Origin: DASPKO01 sp035628055
GTDB lineage: Bacteria; Planctomycetota; Phycisphaerae; Phycisphaerales; UBA1924
Assembly (NCBI GenBank): GCA_035628055.1
Contig: DASPKO010000316.1
Location: 1 to 16,165 of the forward strand
Reading direction: 5' to 3'
Length of the DNA stretch: 16,165 nucleotides
Part shown: piece after piece, positions 6,322 to 13,083 of the stretch
How positions within the stretch are numbered: the stretch's first letter is position 1
Layout: the number at the start of each line of letters is the position of its first letter
Program-made: the position numbers and the translations under genes
Notes under the pieces: model-generated
Databases searched by the model: none
What the model was told of the DNA's origin: nothing
The model's input: only the letters and a program-made list of their open reading frames with translations

Positions 6322-7668
6322 ATGGACCACTTCGACTACCACGACGGCCGGCTTCAGTGCGAGAGCGCCGACCTGGCCACGCTGGCCGGCCTGGCCGGCA
6401 CACCCACGTACGTTTATTCCGGCGCGACCTTCCAGGACCATTACGACCGGCTCGCCTCCGCCTTTGCCGAGCTCAGCCCGCTGATCTGCTTCTCCGTGAA
6501 GGCCTGCTCGAACCTGCACGTGCTCCGCCTCCTGGCGGCTCGCGGCGCCGGCATGGACGTGGTCTCGGGCGGGGAGCTCTTCCGCGCCCGCCGGGCCCAG
6601 GTCCCCGGGGCGCGCATCGTCTTCGCGGGTGTCGGGAAGACCGACCAGGAGATCCGTGAGGCGCTCGGCGCGCCCGCCGGCGACGACGCCGAGCCCGAGG
6701 AGCCGATCGGCCTCTTCAACGTCGAGTCCGAGGCCGAGTTCCAGACCCTCGCGAGCATCTGCAGCGCCGTGCGGGCCAGCCCCGCCCCGCGGGCCGCGCT
6801 CCGCGTCAACCCCGACGTCGACCCCGGCACCCATCACTACATCGCGACGGGCAAGGCCCAGACCAAGTTCGGCGTCGACCTCGACCGGGCCCGGGCCTTC
6901 TTCCGGCGCTTCGGACGGGAGCGCTGCGTCCGGCTCACGGGCCTCCACCTCCACCTGGGATCGCACATCACGGACCTCGGCGTCTACGAGCGCGCCCTGG
7001 ACAAGACCCTCGGCCTGATGACGGACCTCGAGGCCGAGGGGTACCCCATCGAGACGCTCGACCTCGGCGGCGGCTTCGCCGCCGCGTACCGCACGGGCTC
7101 GGCCCCCACGGCCGCCGACTACGCCCGCGTCATCGTCCCCCGGCTGCGCGAGCGCACCAGCGCGGGCCTGCGCCTGATCCTCGAGCCCGGGCGGACCATC
7201 GCCGCCAACGCCGGGGTCCTGCTCACCCGGGTGCTCTACGTCAAGGAGTCGGGCGGCCGCAAGTTCGTGGTGTGCGACGCGGGCATGCACACGCTCATCC
7301 GCCCGGCCCTGTACGACGCCTTCCACTTCATCTGGCCCGTGGCCGTTTCACCCGACCATGTTCCCCCCGGCCGCGAGGCCCGCCCCGACGTGCGCGGTTG
7401 GCTCGAACCCTGCGACGTGGTCGGCCCCGTCTGCGAGTCGGGCGACTTCCTCGCCAAGGACCGGCCCCTGCCCCCGGTGGCACGCGGCGACCTGCTGGCC
7501 GTCTTCGGGGCAGGCGCCTACGGCATGTCCATGGCCTCGCGCTACAACTCGCACCCGCTCCCCGCCGAGGTGCTCGTCGATGGCGACCTGGCGACCCTGG
7601 TGCGCCGGCGCGAGAGCTACGGGCACCTCGTCGAGCTGGAAGAGCCCGCCGAGGAGCTCGGGCTCTAG
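6322..7668 (+). CDS. lysA: Diaminopimelate decarboxylase
   Basis: 448 residues, close to the usual LysA length. This PLP enzyme removes CO2 from meso-diaminopimelate to give L-lysine, in the cytosol. The PLP lysine is Lys60 in CFSVKACSN; other fold-III decarboxylase signatures are GMDVVSGGEL (77-86), VGKTDQEI (104-111), RVNPDVDPGTHHYIATG (161-177), GLHLHLGSHI (207-216, PLP ring-stacking His), LDLGGGF (246-252, phosphate loop), EPGRTI (288-293), and CESGDFLAKD (371-380) with AYGMSMASRYN (399-409), which hold substrate. The fourth residue after the lysine (Ser63) is usual; Cys62 replaces the more common Asn. The start at 6322 gives a normal N-terminus; an in-frame ATG at 6223 would add 33 Arg/Pro-rich residues. 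Its stop interlocks with the opposing glycosyltransferase gene. Confidence 0.95.
   Translation: MDHFDYHDGRLQCESADLATLAGLAGTPTYVYSGATFQDHYDRLASAFAELSPLICFSVKACSNLHVLRLLAARGAGMDVVSGGELFRARRAQVPGARIVFAGVGKTDQEIREALGAPAGDDAEPEEPIGLFNVESEAEFQTLASICSAVRASPAPRAALRVNPDVDPGTHHYIATGKAQTKFGVDLDRARAFFRRFGRERCVRLTGLHLHLGSHITDLGVYERALDKTLGLMTDLEAEGYPIETLDLGGGFAAAYRTGSAPTAADYARVIVPRLRERTSAGLRLILEPGRTIAANAGVLLTRVLYVKESGGRKFVVCDAGMHTLIRPALYDAFHFIWPVAVSPDHVPPGREARPDVRGWLEPCDVVGPVCESGDFLAKDRPLPPVARGDLLAVFGAGAYGMSMASRYNSHPLPAEVLVDGDLATLVRRRESYGHLVELEEPAEELGL
7641..7666. terminator. Inverted repeat spanning the shared lysA/glycosyltransferase stop codons
   Basis: AGAGCCC and GGGCTCT form a 7-base-pair stem with a 12-base loop that reaches into both stop codons. 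It lacks T-runs on either side. Its place at a tail-to-tail junction suggests a two-way transcript end, but chance cannot be excluded. Confidence 0.3.
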
Positions 7669-8921
7669 GACGCTCCGGCGGCCGACCCCGCGTCCGCTGG
7701 GACGATCCCGACCGACCGGAGCGCCGCCCGGATCCCGTCCACCGGGTCCGCGCGCCGGCGCCACTCGTCCAGCACGATCCCCGAGCCGGCACGGTACCGC
7801 TCGGTGTTCGCCGGGTCCGTCGCTTCGAGCAGAGCGCTGGTTAGCCCGTCCACCTGCCCCGGCTCGACCGTGCGCCCATTGACGCCGTCGCGCACCAGCT
7901 CCCCCGCCGCTCCCACGACGCGCGTCGCCACCACGGCCAGGCCCGCGGCGACCGCCTCGTTGATCACGACCCCCCAGGGCTCGTAGTCGCTCGGCAGCAC
8001 GAAGACGTGCGCGGCCCGGTAGATCGCGCTGATCTCCGCCTGAGCGCCGATGAACCCGGTGAAGATCACGCGCCCGCCCAGCCCGGCCGCGGCGGCCGAG
8101 GCCCGCAGCCCGGCGAGCATCGGGCCATCGCCGATCATCACCAGGTCCCACTCGGGTCTCCGGTCCCTGAGCCGCGTGAACGCCTCCAGGATCAGGTCGG
8201 GCCGCTTCACGCGCACCATCCGTCCGCAGAAGACCAGGCGCCGGCGCCCCGGCGCCAGCCCGAAGCGCGCCGCGGCCTCACGGATCGCCGGCTCGGGCAC
8301 CCCGCGGATCAGCCCGTAGTCCGGCTCGTAGGGCGCCAGGAAGATTCGCTCCGGGGGCACGCCATACCGCTCGAAGTACGCACGCCCGTACCCGCCGCAC
8401 GGGAGCACTCCCGCCACGCGCCGCAGCACCCAGCGCAGGAGGCGGTCCTTCGCCGCCCGCTTCAGCCCCGTCGCGGTGTCGCCGTGGATGTTCGAGTCCG
8501 ACACCAGGAAGACCGGCACGCCCGCGCGCCGGCAGGCGTGCAGCAGCCACAACCGCCCGGCGTCGTTGTACCCGCCCAGCAGCACCGCCCCGGCCCGGTG
8601 CTCGCGCAGCCATCGCGCCACGCGCCGGCCCTTGCGCAGCTCGCGCAGCGCCCGCCGCGGCTCGGCGGCACGCGTCACCGGATCGCCCGGGCCGAACCAG
8701 ACGGGCCGGGTCTCCGGGGCCTCGGCGTTCGCCCACGGCTGCTCCGGCACGCCGTGCGTGTACAGGCTGTAGAGCACCACCCCGGGGATCTCCCTGGCGA
8801 TCCGCCGGTGCAGGTGGAGGCGATACGGATTCGGCACCCCCGTGATGATCGCGAGCACGGGGCGTCCCTCGCCTTCCCCGGTCGGGCCGGCGCGCGGGCG
8901 GGGCGGGGCGGCGACACTCAT
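7665..8921 (-). CDS. Glycosyltransferase, GT-B fold, family 4-like (second of pair)
   Basis: 418 residues. The C-terminal half is a Glycos_transf_1 domain: LVFCGRMVRVKRPDLILEAF (229-248), VMIGDGP (261-267), VIFTGFIG (285-292), FVLPSDYEPWGVVINEA (307-323) with the E314-x7-E322 nucleotide-sugar motif, and then PxxxTRVVGAAGELV-like sequence. The N-terminal half binds acceptor (TGVPNPYRLHLHRRI, LLGGYNDAGRLWLL). It would transfer a sugar from a nucleotide donor to a glycan or lipid at the cytosolic membrane face; donor and acceptor are unknown. The ATG overlaps the stop of the upstream glycosyltransferase (ATGA), so the two are translationally coupled. The frame is open upstream to 9788 but only as a shadow of the neighbour. 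The first 20 residues are Pro/Gly-rich and may be disordered. Confidence 0.88.
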   Translation of the reverse strand: MSVAAPPRPRAGPTGEGEGRPVLAIITGVPNPYRLHLHRRIAREIPGVVLYSLYTHGVPEQPWANAEAPETRPVWFGPGDPVTRAAEPRRALRELRKGRRVARWLREHRAGAVLLGGYNDAGRLWLLHACRRAGVPVFLVSDSNIHGDTATGLKRAAKDRLLRWVLRRVAGVLPCGGYGRAYFERYGVPPERIFLAPYEPDYGLIRGVPEPAIREAAARFGLAPGRRRLVFCGRMVRVKRPDLILEAFTRLRDRRPEWDLVMIGDGPMLAGLRASAAAAGLGGRVIFTGFIGAQAEISAIYRAAHVFVLPSDYEPWGVVINEAVAAGLAVVATRVVGAAGELVRDGVNGRTVEPGQVDGLTSALLEATDPANTERYRAGSGIVLDEWRRRADPVDGIRAALRSVGIVPADAGSAAGAS

Positions 8922-10087
8922 GGACCGGTCCCCGCCGTCATCCCGTACTCGTTCACGCACCGCTCCGCCACCGCCGGCCACGTGTACTTCGCCCGGATGA
9001 GCTCCAGTCCCGCGGCCCCCATGGCCCGGGCCGCCCCCGGGTCGCAGAGCACGCGCTCCAGGCCGCTCGCCAGCGCCGCGACCGTGCGCTCCACCACCAC
9101 GCCGGCCCCCACCTCGCCCACCTCGGGAAAGTGACACTCGCGAGTAATCACCACGGGCACGGCGCACCCCAGCGCCTCGGCGATCGACATCGAGAATCCC
9201 TCGTGCTTGCTCGGGAGCACGAGGGCCAGCGCGCCCGCCAGCGCCGTCAGCTTGTCCGCCCCGTACACCGGCCCCACCAGGCGGAACCGGTCCCCGATTC
9301 CCAGCCGGGCGACCTGGGCCTCGAGGCTCGTTCGGGCCCCGAAATCCGGGCCGGCGACCACCACGTGGGCCCCGGGATGCCCAGCGGCCACCAGCGCGAA
9401 GGCCTCCGCGAGTAGGTCCAGGCCCTTCACCGGGTGCAGCCGCGCCAGGAACAGCAGATAGCGCCCCGGCGCCAGCCCGGGGTGAAGCCGGTGAAAGGCG
9501 TCGGGGTCCGGGAGCGGGCGCAGTTCCTCGAGGAACACCCCGTTGGGAATGACGCGCACCGAGGCGTTGAACCCGCCGGCCACGAGGCAGTCCCGCTCGT
9601 ACGCGGAGAGCGCCTGCAGGAACGCCGCCCCGCGGATCATCGCCCGGTACCCCAGCGCCAGCGCCGCCCGCTTCTTGAGCCGCTTTTCCGAGAGCGCCCA
9701 CGCGTCGAGCATCCCGTGCGGGGCCACCACGTACGGCTTGCGAGCGCGCCGCGCCGTGATGGCCGCGGCCCTCAGGAGCGGGTCCCACACCCCGTGCAGG
9801 TGCACGATGTCGGCCGACCCCACCAGCCGTCCCAGCACGCGCCGTCCCGCCCCGGCCCGCAGCCGCTCCGCCCGGCCGCCCGGTCGGAGCGCTTCCAGCT
9901 CGATGCGGTCGGCACCGGGGAGCGCGGCCAGATCGCGCGCGATCCGTTCCCGGGCATCAGGCCCCGCGTAGCAGACCAGCCCCGCGCGGTGCCCCAGGGC
10001 CGCCTGCGCCGCCGCCAAACGTGAGGCCACCAGGGGCGGGCCTCCGCCCGCGGGGTCAAGGTCCGAGATCACGTGGAGGATGCGCAT
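8918..10087 (-). CDS. Glycosyltransferase, GT-B fold, family 4-like (first of pair)
   Basis: 389 residues. The start MRILHVISDLDPAGGGPP is the classic first strand and glycine loop of family-4 enzymes. HLHGVWDPLLRAAA (96-109) and PYVVAPHGMLDAWAL (118-132) resemble enzymes of exopolysaccharide and O-antigen clusters. The C-terminal domain has YLLFLARLHPVKGLDLLAEA (210-229), LVGPVYG (270-276) and LPSKHEGFSMSIAEALG (291-307) with E296-x7-E304. Cytosolic; sugar and acceptor unknown. The gene follows ald after a 119-base gap (10088-10206) in which I see no clear promoter hexamer and no strong Shine-Dalgarno sequence, so it may depend on read-through from ald. Its TGA overlaps the ATG of the next glycosyltransferase by 4 bases. 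Confidence 0.9.
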   Translation of the reverse strand: MRILHVISDLDPAGGGPPLVASRLAAAQAALGHRAGLVCYAGPDARERIARDLAALPGADRIELEALRPGGRAERLRAGAGRRVLGRLVGSADIVHLHGVWDPLLRAAAITARRARKPYVVAPHGMLDAWALSEKRLKKRAALALGYRAMIRGAAFLQALSAYERDCLVAGGFNASVRVIPNGVFLEELRPLPDPDAFHRLHPGLAPGRYLLFLARLHPVKGLDLLAEAFALVAAGHPGAHVVVAGPDFGARTSLEAQVARLGIGDRFRLVGPVYGADKLTALAGALALVLPSKHEGFSMSIAEALGCAVPVVITRECHFPEVGEVGAGVVVERTVAALASGLERVLCDPGAARAMGAAGLELIRAKYTWPAVAERCVNEYGMTAGTGP

Positions 10088-10199
10088 GGGGCGCCCGCTC
10101 GCGCCGGGCGTGGTCGTTCCATCGGGTCGCGGGCCCCCCCGCCTTCGAACGGCTCTGCCCACTCCATCGGCGGGCGGCGCCGCACCCGCCGGACGCCCG

Positions 10200-10216
10200 G
10201 GCCGGCTCAGCCGGCC
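10200..10216 (-). terminator. Inverted repeat with the ald stop codon in its loop
   Basis: GGCCGGC, TGA, GCCGGCC: a perfect 7-base-pair stem whose 3-base loop is exactly the ald stop codon. No T-run follows. It may act as a weak transcript end or an RNA-stabilising hairpin between ald and the glycosyltransferases. Confidence 0.3.
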
Positions 10217-11316
10217 AGTTTCAGCCCGTGGGCCTCGGCGACCGGCAGGTTCACCAGGCGCCCTCCGTCGGTGTTGATCGCCGCCCGGAAGCCCGGGTCG
10301 CGCTCGGCCAGGGCGGCATACCCCGCGTCGGCCAGGCGGATCACCCAGGGCATCGTGGCGTTGGTGAGCGCCTTGGTGCTCGTGCGCGCCACCGCGCCGG
10401 GCATGTTGCCCACGCAGTAGTGCACCACCCCGTCGATGATGTACGTCGGCGATCCGTGCGTCGTGACCTTGCTGGTCTCCACGCAACCCCCCTGGTCGAT
10501 CGACACGTCCACGATCACCGCCCCCTCCTTCATCCGCTTCAGGTCCGCGGCCCGCACCAGGTGCGGGGCCTTGGCGCCGGGGATCAGCACCGCCCCGATC
10601 ACCAGGTCGGCCCAGGACAGATACTCGCGGATCGCGTGCGGCTCGCTGTACACGCACGTCACGTTCCGCGGCATCACGTCATCCAGATACCGCATCCGGT
10701 CCGCGTCGATGTCCATGATCACCGTGTCGGCGCCCATCCCCGCCGCGATCTTCGCCGCGCACGTCCCCACCACCCCGCCCCCCAGCACCAGCACCCGCCC
10801 CGGCTCCACGCCCGGCACGCCCCCCAGCAGCACCCCGCGCCCGCGCTGCGGCCGCTCCAGGTACTTGGCCCCCTCCTGCGTCGCCATCTTTCCCGCGATC
10901 TCGCTCATCGGCGTCAGCAGCGGGAGCGTCATCCGCCCCCGAGGGCCCGGCTGCTCGAGCGTCTCGTACGCCACCGAGACGATCTTCCGCTCCAGGCACG
11001 CCAGCGTCAGGTCGCGGTCGGCCGCGAAGTGGAAGTAGGTGAAGACCACCTGCCCGGCGCGCATGTGCGGCCACTCCTTGGCCTGGGGCTCCTTGACCTT
11101 CACGATCAGGTCCGCGGCGCCCCAGACCTCCGCGGCGCTCCCGACGATCGTGGCCTCGGCGGCCCGGTAGTCATCGTCGCTGAACCCGCTGCCCAGGCCC
11201 GCGCCCGCCTCGACGAGCACGCGGTGCCCGTTCCGGGCCAGCAGCTCGGCCCCCACGGGCCGCATGCCCACCCGGTACTCGTCGCTCTTCACCTCGCGCG
11301 GGACCCCGACGATCAT
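10207..11316 (-). CDS. ald: Alanine dehydrogenase
   Basis: 369 residues, the normal family length. It interconverts L-alanine and pyruvate plus ammonia with NAD(H), in the cytosol. The N-terminal domain carries the catalytic set: Arg15 in SDEYRVGM, Lys75 in VKVKEP, His96 in FTYFHFA. The NAD domain has VLVLGGGVVGTCAA (175-188), with the acidic residue Asp202 at the end of the next strand, and VDVSIDQGGCVETS (269-282) with Asp274. GNMPGAVARTST (303-314) is a further Ald signature. The ATG at 11316 is preceded at 7 bases by GGAGG; the frame is open upstream to 11802 but only as a shadow of the membrane-protein gene. The 125-base gap upstream holds a promoter-like hexamer and a hairpin. It is unusual to find it between sugar-nucleotide and glycosyltransferase genes. 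Confidence 0.96.
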   Translation of the reverse strand: MIVGVPREVKSDEYRVGMRPVGAELLARNGHRVLVEAGAGLGSGFSDDDYRAAEATIVGSAAEVWGAADLIVKVKEPQAKEWPHMRAGQVVFTYFHFAADRDLTLACLERKIVSVAYETLEQPGPRGRMTLPLLTPMSEIAGKMATQEGAKYLERPQRGRGVLLGGVPGVEPGRVLVLGGGVVGTCAAKIAAGMGADTVIMDIDADRMRYLDDVMPRNVTCVYSEPHAIREYLSWADLVIGAVLIPGAKAPHLVRAADLKRMKEGAVIVDVSIDQGGCVETSKVTTHGSPTYIIDGVVHYCVGNMPGAVARTSTKALTNATMPWVIRLADAGYAALAERDPGFRAAINTDGGRLVNLPVAEAHGLKLAG

Positions 11317-11323
11317 CGCTTCG

Positions 11324-11328
11324 CCTCC
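11324..11328 (-). promoter_or_regulatory. Shine-Dalgarno sequence of ald
   Basis: GGAGG on the minus strand, 7 bases before the ald ATG, within CACGGAGGC, a 9-base string also found before the neighbouring small membrane-protein gene. Confidence 0.75.
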
Positions 11329-11372
11329 GTGCGCGCGCGAGCGGCGCGCCCACTCTCGTTCGTCTCGGCTCG

Positions 11373-11390
11373 CCGGCGAAACCTCGCCGG
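11373..11390 (-). promoter_or_regulatory. Hairpin at the predicted 5' end of the ald transcript
   Basis: CCGGCGA and TCGCCGG form a perfect 7-base-pair stem with a 4-base loop (GGTT). If transcription starts about 7 bases after the TACACT hexamer at 11397-11402, this hairpin is the very 5' end of the ald message. That would shield it from 5'-end decay. It could instead end transcription from the upstream gene, but no T-run follows. Confidence 0.35.
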
Positions 11391-11396
11391 GCGCGG

Positions 11397-11402
11397 AGTG
11401 TA
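11397..11402 (-). promoter_or_regulatory. Candidate -10 element for ald (TACACT)
   Basis: TACACT on the minus strand, 80 bases before the ald ATG, in the 125-base gap between ald and the membrane-protein gene. It matches TAnnnT and would give a leader of about 74 bases. No good -35 box is visible. Confidence 0.3.
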
Positions 11403-11441
11403 GTGCCCGTGCCGCCCCCGCGCCCTGAGGCGAGCGCGCGC

Positions 11442-11777
11442 TCAGCGGGTCCCGGGCGGCGGTGACGGGGGCACCGGCTCCGGCGATCGCGGGAGCTGAT
11501 CCTCCCGGGGCGCCGCGGGCTGGAACGGCTCGGCCGGCCCCGGGGGCGGCGCCTCCTCCGCCTCGCGCTGCTCCCGCGTCGGCTTGGGACCCGGGGCCGG
11601 GTTCGGGGCCCGCAGCGGCGGCGCCGGGCGCATGCCCAGCAGGTCCGGGCCCACCGCTCCGGCGAACGCTCCCAGCACCAGGCCCAGTACGAGCCCGGCC
11701 AGGAAGATTCCCAGTCCTGACCGGCCTCGGCCGGCACCCGGGCCCGCGGACTCGTCCCCGCGCACCAACTCGGACAT
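11442..11777 (-). CDS. Small single-pass membrane protein with Pro-rich tail
   Basis: 111 residues; I do not recognise the family. Residues 1-20 are polar (Gly/Arg/Glu); 21-47 form one hydrophobic helix with glycine every few positions (GLGIFLAGLVLGLVLGAFAG), suggesting helix-helix packing; 50-111 are a Pro/Ala/Glu-rich, probably disordered tail ending PPSPPPGTR. The topology is uncertain. The start is supported by GGAGG 7 bases before the ATG; the open frame reaches to 11930, but its first 51 residues look random. It follows the small basic-protein gene by 41 bases on the same strand and probably belongs to the epimerase transcription unit. Function unknown. Confidence 0.6.
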   Translation of the reverse strand: MSELVRGDESAGPGAGRGRSGLGIFLAGLVLGLVLGAFAGAVGPDLLGMRPAPPLRAPNPAPGPKPTREQREAEEAPPPGPAEPFQPAAPREDQLPRSPEPVPPSPPPGTR

Positions 11778-11784
11778 GGCTGTG

Positions 11785-11789
11785 CCTCC
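11785..11789 (-). promoter_or_regulatory. Shine-Dalgarno sequence of the small membrane-protein gene
   Basis: GGAGG on the minus strand, 7 bases before the ATG ending at 11777. The surrounding CACGGAGGC equals that of ald, with AGC also shared just before the start. Confidence 0.65.
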
Positions 11790-11818
11790 GTGGCTCGAGC
11801 ACCCGGGGACGCGGGCGG

Positions 11819-12055
11819 TCACCATCCCCGGCGCATCATCCGCACCCACCGCCCGTACTCGATCACGCTCCGCGCCAGCTCCCGCCGCGACTCCGGGTAG
11901 CCGCGCCCGAACGCCGTCATGAGCCGCCACGACCAGTACGGGCCGCGCCGCCCCTGCCGGGCCACCAGGGCGAGCCGGACCAGCTCATAGACCCCGCCGA
12001 GCGTCTTCAGGATTCGCTCTCCCGGGCCGCGCCGGCGAGCGCCTGGCGATACCAC
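11819..12055 (-). CDS. Small basic hypothetical protein behind the epimerase
   Basis: Up to 78 residues; not recognised. From residue 16 it reads as a real protein: LKTLGGVYELVRLALVARQ (amphipathic helix), then GPYWSWRLMTAFGRGYP rich in aromatic residues, then a basic helix ERELARSVIEYGRWVRMMRR-like to the end. It has no signal peptide and a strongly positive charge. The start is uncertain. The ATG at 12055 lies 49 bases inside the epimerase gene and has no Shine-Dalgarno sequence. A CTG at 12008-12010 would overlap the epimerase TGA as CTGA and has GGGAGA 7 bases upstream, giving 63 residues. Translational coupling to the epimerase is likely. The tryptophan- and tyrosine-rich core argues against a chance frame, but homologues are needed to prove it. 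Confidence 0.5.
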   Translation of the reverse strand: MVSPGARRRGPGERILKTLGGVYELVRLALVARQGRRGPYWSWRLMTAFGRGYPESRRELARSVIEYGRWVRMMRRGW

Positions 12056-13059
12056 GCCATCGTCTCGGCGAGGCCTTCCTCGAAGTCCACCACCGGCGCG
12101 TACCCGATCAGCTCGCGGGCCAGCGAGATATCCGCCTGCGAGTCCGGCACGTCCCCGGCACGCGCCGGAGCGAACGCCGGTCGCATCATGCCCGCCTGCC
12201 CGTTGGCCAGGGCGTGGGTCATCTGGCCCGCCAGGTCCAGCACGCTCAGGCGGCGGCCGGTGCCGATGTTCACGACCTCCCCGCCGAGCCGCCGCGCCGT
12301 CGCGCCCGCCAGCAGGTTGGCGAGCACCGCGTTGGCGACGTGCGTGAAGTCGCGCGACTGCCTCCCGTCGCCGTAGATCAGCGGGGGCTCGCTCTGGAGG
12401 AGCCGGCGGGCAAAGGCGCCCACCACGGCCGCGTAGGCCGAGTCCCCGGGCTGGCGCGGCCCGAAGATGTTGAAGTAACGCAGGCTCACCGCGCCCAGCC
12501 CGAAGCTGGTCGCCCAGGCGCGCACCGCCAGTTCGCCCGCCACCTTGCTCGCCGCGTAGGGGGAGGCCGGAGCCGGGGCCATCGTTTCACGCCGCGGAAG
12601 CTCGCCTCCCACGCCGTAGGCCGAGCTCGAGGCCGAGTACACCACGCCCACGCCCCCCTCGCGCCCCACGCCCGCGGCCCGGGCCGCTTCCAGCACGCGG
12701 ACCGTCCCCGTCGCGTTGACCTCCCAGGTCCGCGACGGGTCCCGGATCGACCGCGGCACCGAGCCCACCGCGGCCAGGTGAAAGACCTTGCGCGCTCCCC
12801 GCACTGCCTCGGCCAGGGCCGCGTCGTCGAGGATCGACCCGTGCACGAACGCCAGGCGCTCGGGCTCGAGCTCGAGGTGCGGCCCCAGGAAGCGCGTGCT
12901 GGAGTTCGACAGGTCGTCGATCACGCTCACGACGCTCCCGAGGGAGAGGAGCGCGTCGACCAGGTGGCTGCCGATGAACCCAGCGCCGCCGGTCACGCAG
13001 ACGGGCACGCCCTGGTACACCTCCCGCAGGCGTGCCACCATGTCGGACGGAAGGCGCAT
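12007..13059 (-). CDS. NAD-dependent epimerase/dehydratase, UDP-sugar 4-epimerase-like
   Basis: 350 residues; extended short-chain dehydrogenase. The Rossmann loop is TGGAGFIGSH (23-32), with IDDLSNSS (47-54) following the second strand; HLAAVGSVPRSIRDP (94-108) and NATGTVRVLEAAR (115-127) are typical of UDP-GlcNAc/UDP-glucose 4-epimerases such as WbpP and GalE. Catalytic residues are Ser143-145 in YSASSSAYG and Tyr168-x3-Lys172 (YAASK). RYFNIFGPRQ (194-203) and YGDGRQSRDFTHV (229-241) are substrate-side motifs. It probably makes an epimerised UDP-sugar for the downstream glycosyltransferases, although a dehydratase role is possible. The ATG at 13059 has a promoter-like TACAAT 9 bases ahead, consistent with a leaderless start; Met7 is a weaker alternative. 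It heads the minus-strand group leading to the two small genes. Confidence 0.88.
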   Translation of the reverse strand: MRLPSDMVARLREVYQGVPVCVTGGAGFIGSHLVDALLSLGSVVSVIDDLSNSSTRFLGPHLELEPERLAFVHGSILDDAALAEAVRGARKVFHLAAVGSVPRSIRDPSRTWEVNATGTVRVLEAARAAGVGREGGVGVVYSASSSAYGVGGELPRRETMAPAPASPYAASKVAGELAVRAWATSFGLGAVSLRYFNIFGPRQPGDSAYAAVVGAFARRLLQSEPPLIYGDGRQSRDFTHVANAVLANLLAGATARRLGGEVVNIGTGRRLSVLDLAGQMTHALANGQAGMMRPAFAPARAGDVPDSQADISLARELIGYAPVVDFEEGLAETMAWYRQALAGAARESES

Positions 13060-13068
13060 GGCGGGGCG

Positions 13069-13074
13069 ATTGTA
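13069..13074 (-). promoter_or_regulatory. Proximal -10 element of the epimerase gene (TACAAT)
   Basis: TACAAT, one base from the TATAAT consensus, ends 9 bases before the ATG. The run TACAATCGCCCCGCC closely matches that before the antiporter gene. It lies in the 24-base gap behind kynU, so the epimerase can be expressed independently of kynU. Confidence 0.5.
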
Positions 13075-13083
13075 ACGGGCCGA

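Noticed and set aside
6167..6403. Possible longer N-terminus of the pseudopilin-like protein
   Set aside because: The extension would place 79 Arg/Pro-rich residues before the prepilin leader and overlap the lysA start; AGGA before the internal ATG explains the shorter start.
5824..7326. A minus-strand frame of about 500 codons over lysA and the divergent gap
   Set aside because: It runs antisense to all lysA motifs and enters the pseudopilin gene in the wrong frame; no recognisable protein.
8922..8931. Perfect palindrome GGACCGGTCC beside the second glycosyltransferase start
   Set aside because: It lies inside the coding sequence of the other glycosyltransferase; a 10-base palindrome is unremarkable in GC-rich DNA.
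10021..11403. A plus-strand frame of about 460 codons over ald
   Set aside because: It is antisense to a full-length alanine dehydrogenase and its composition is that of a GC-driven shadow.
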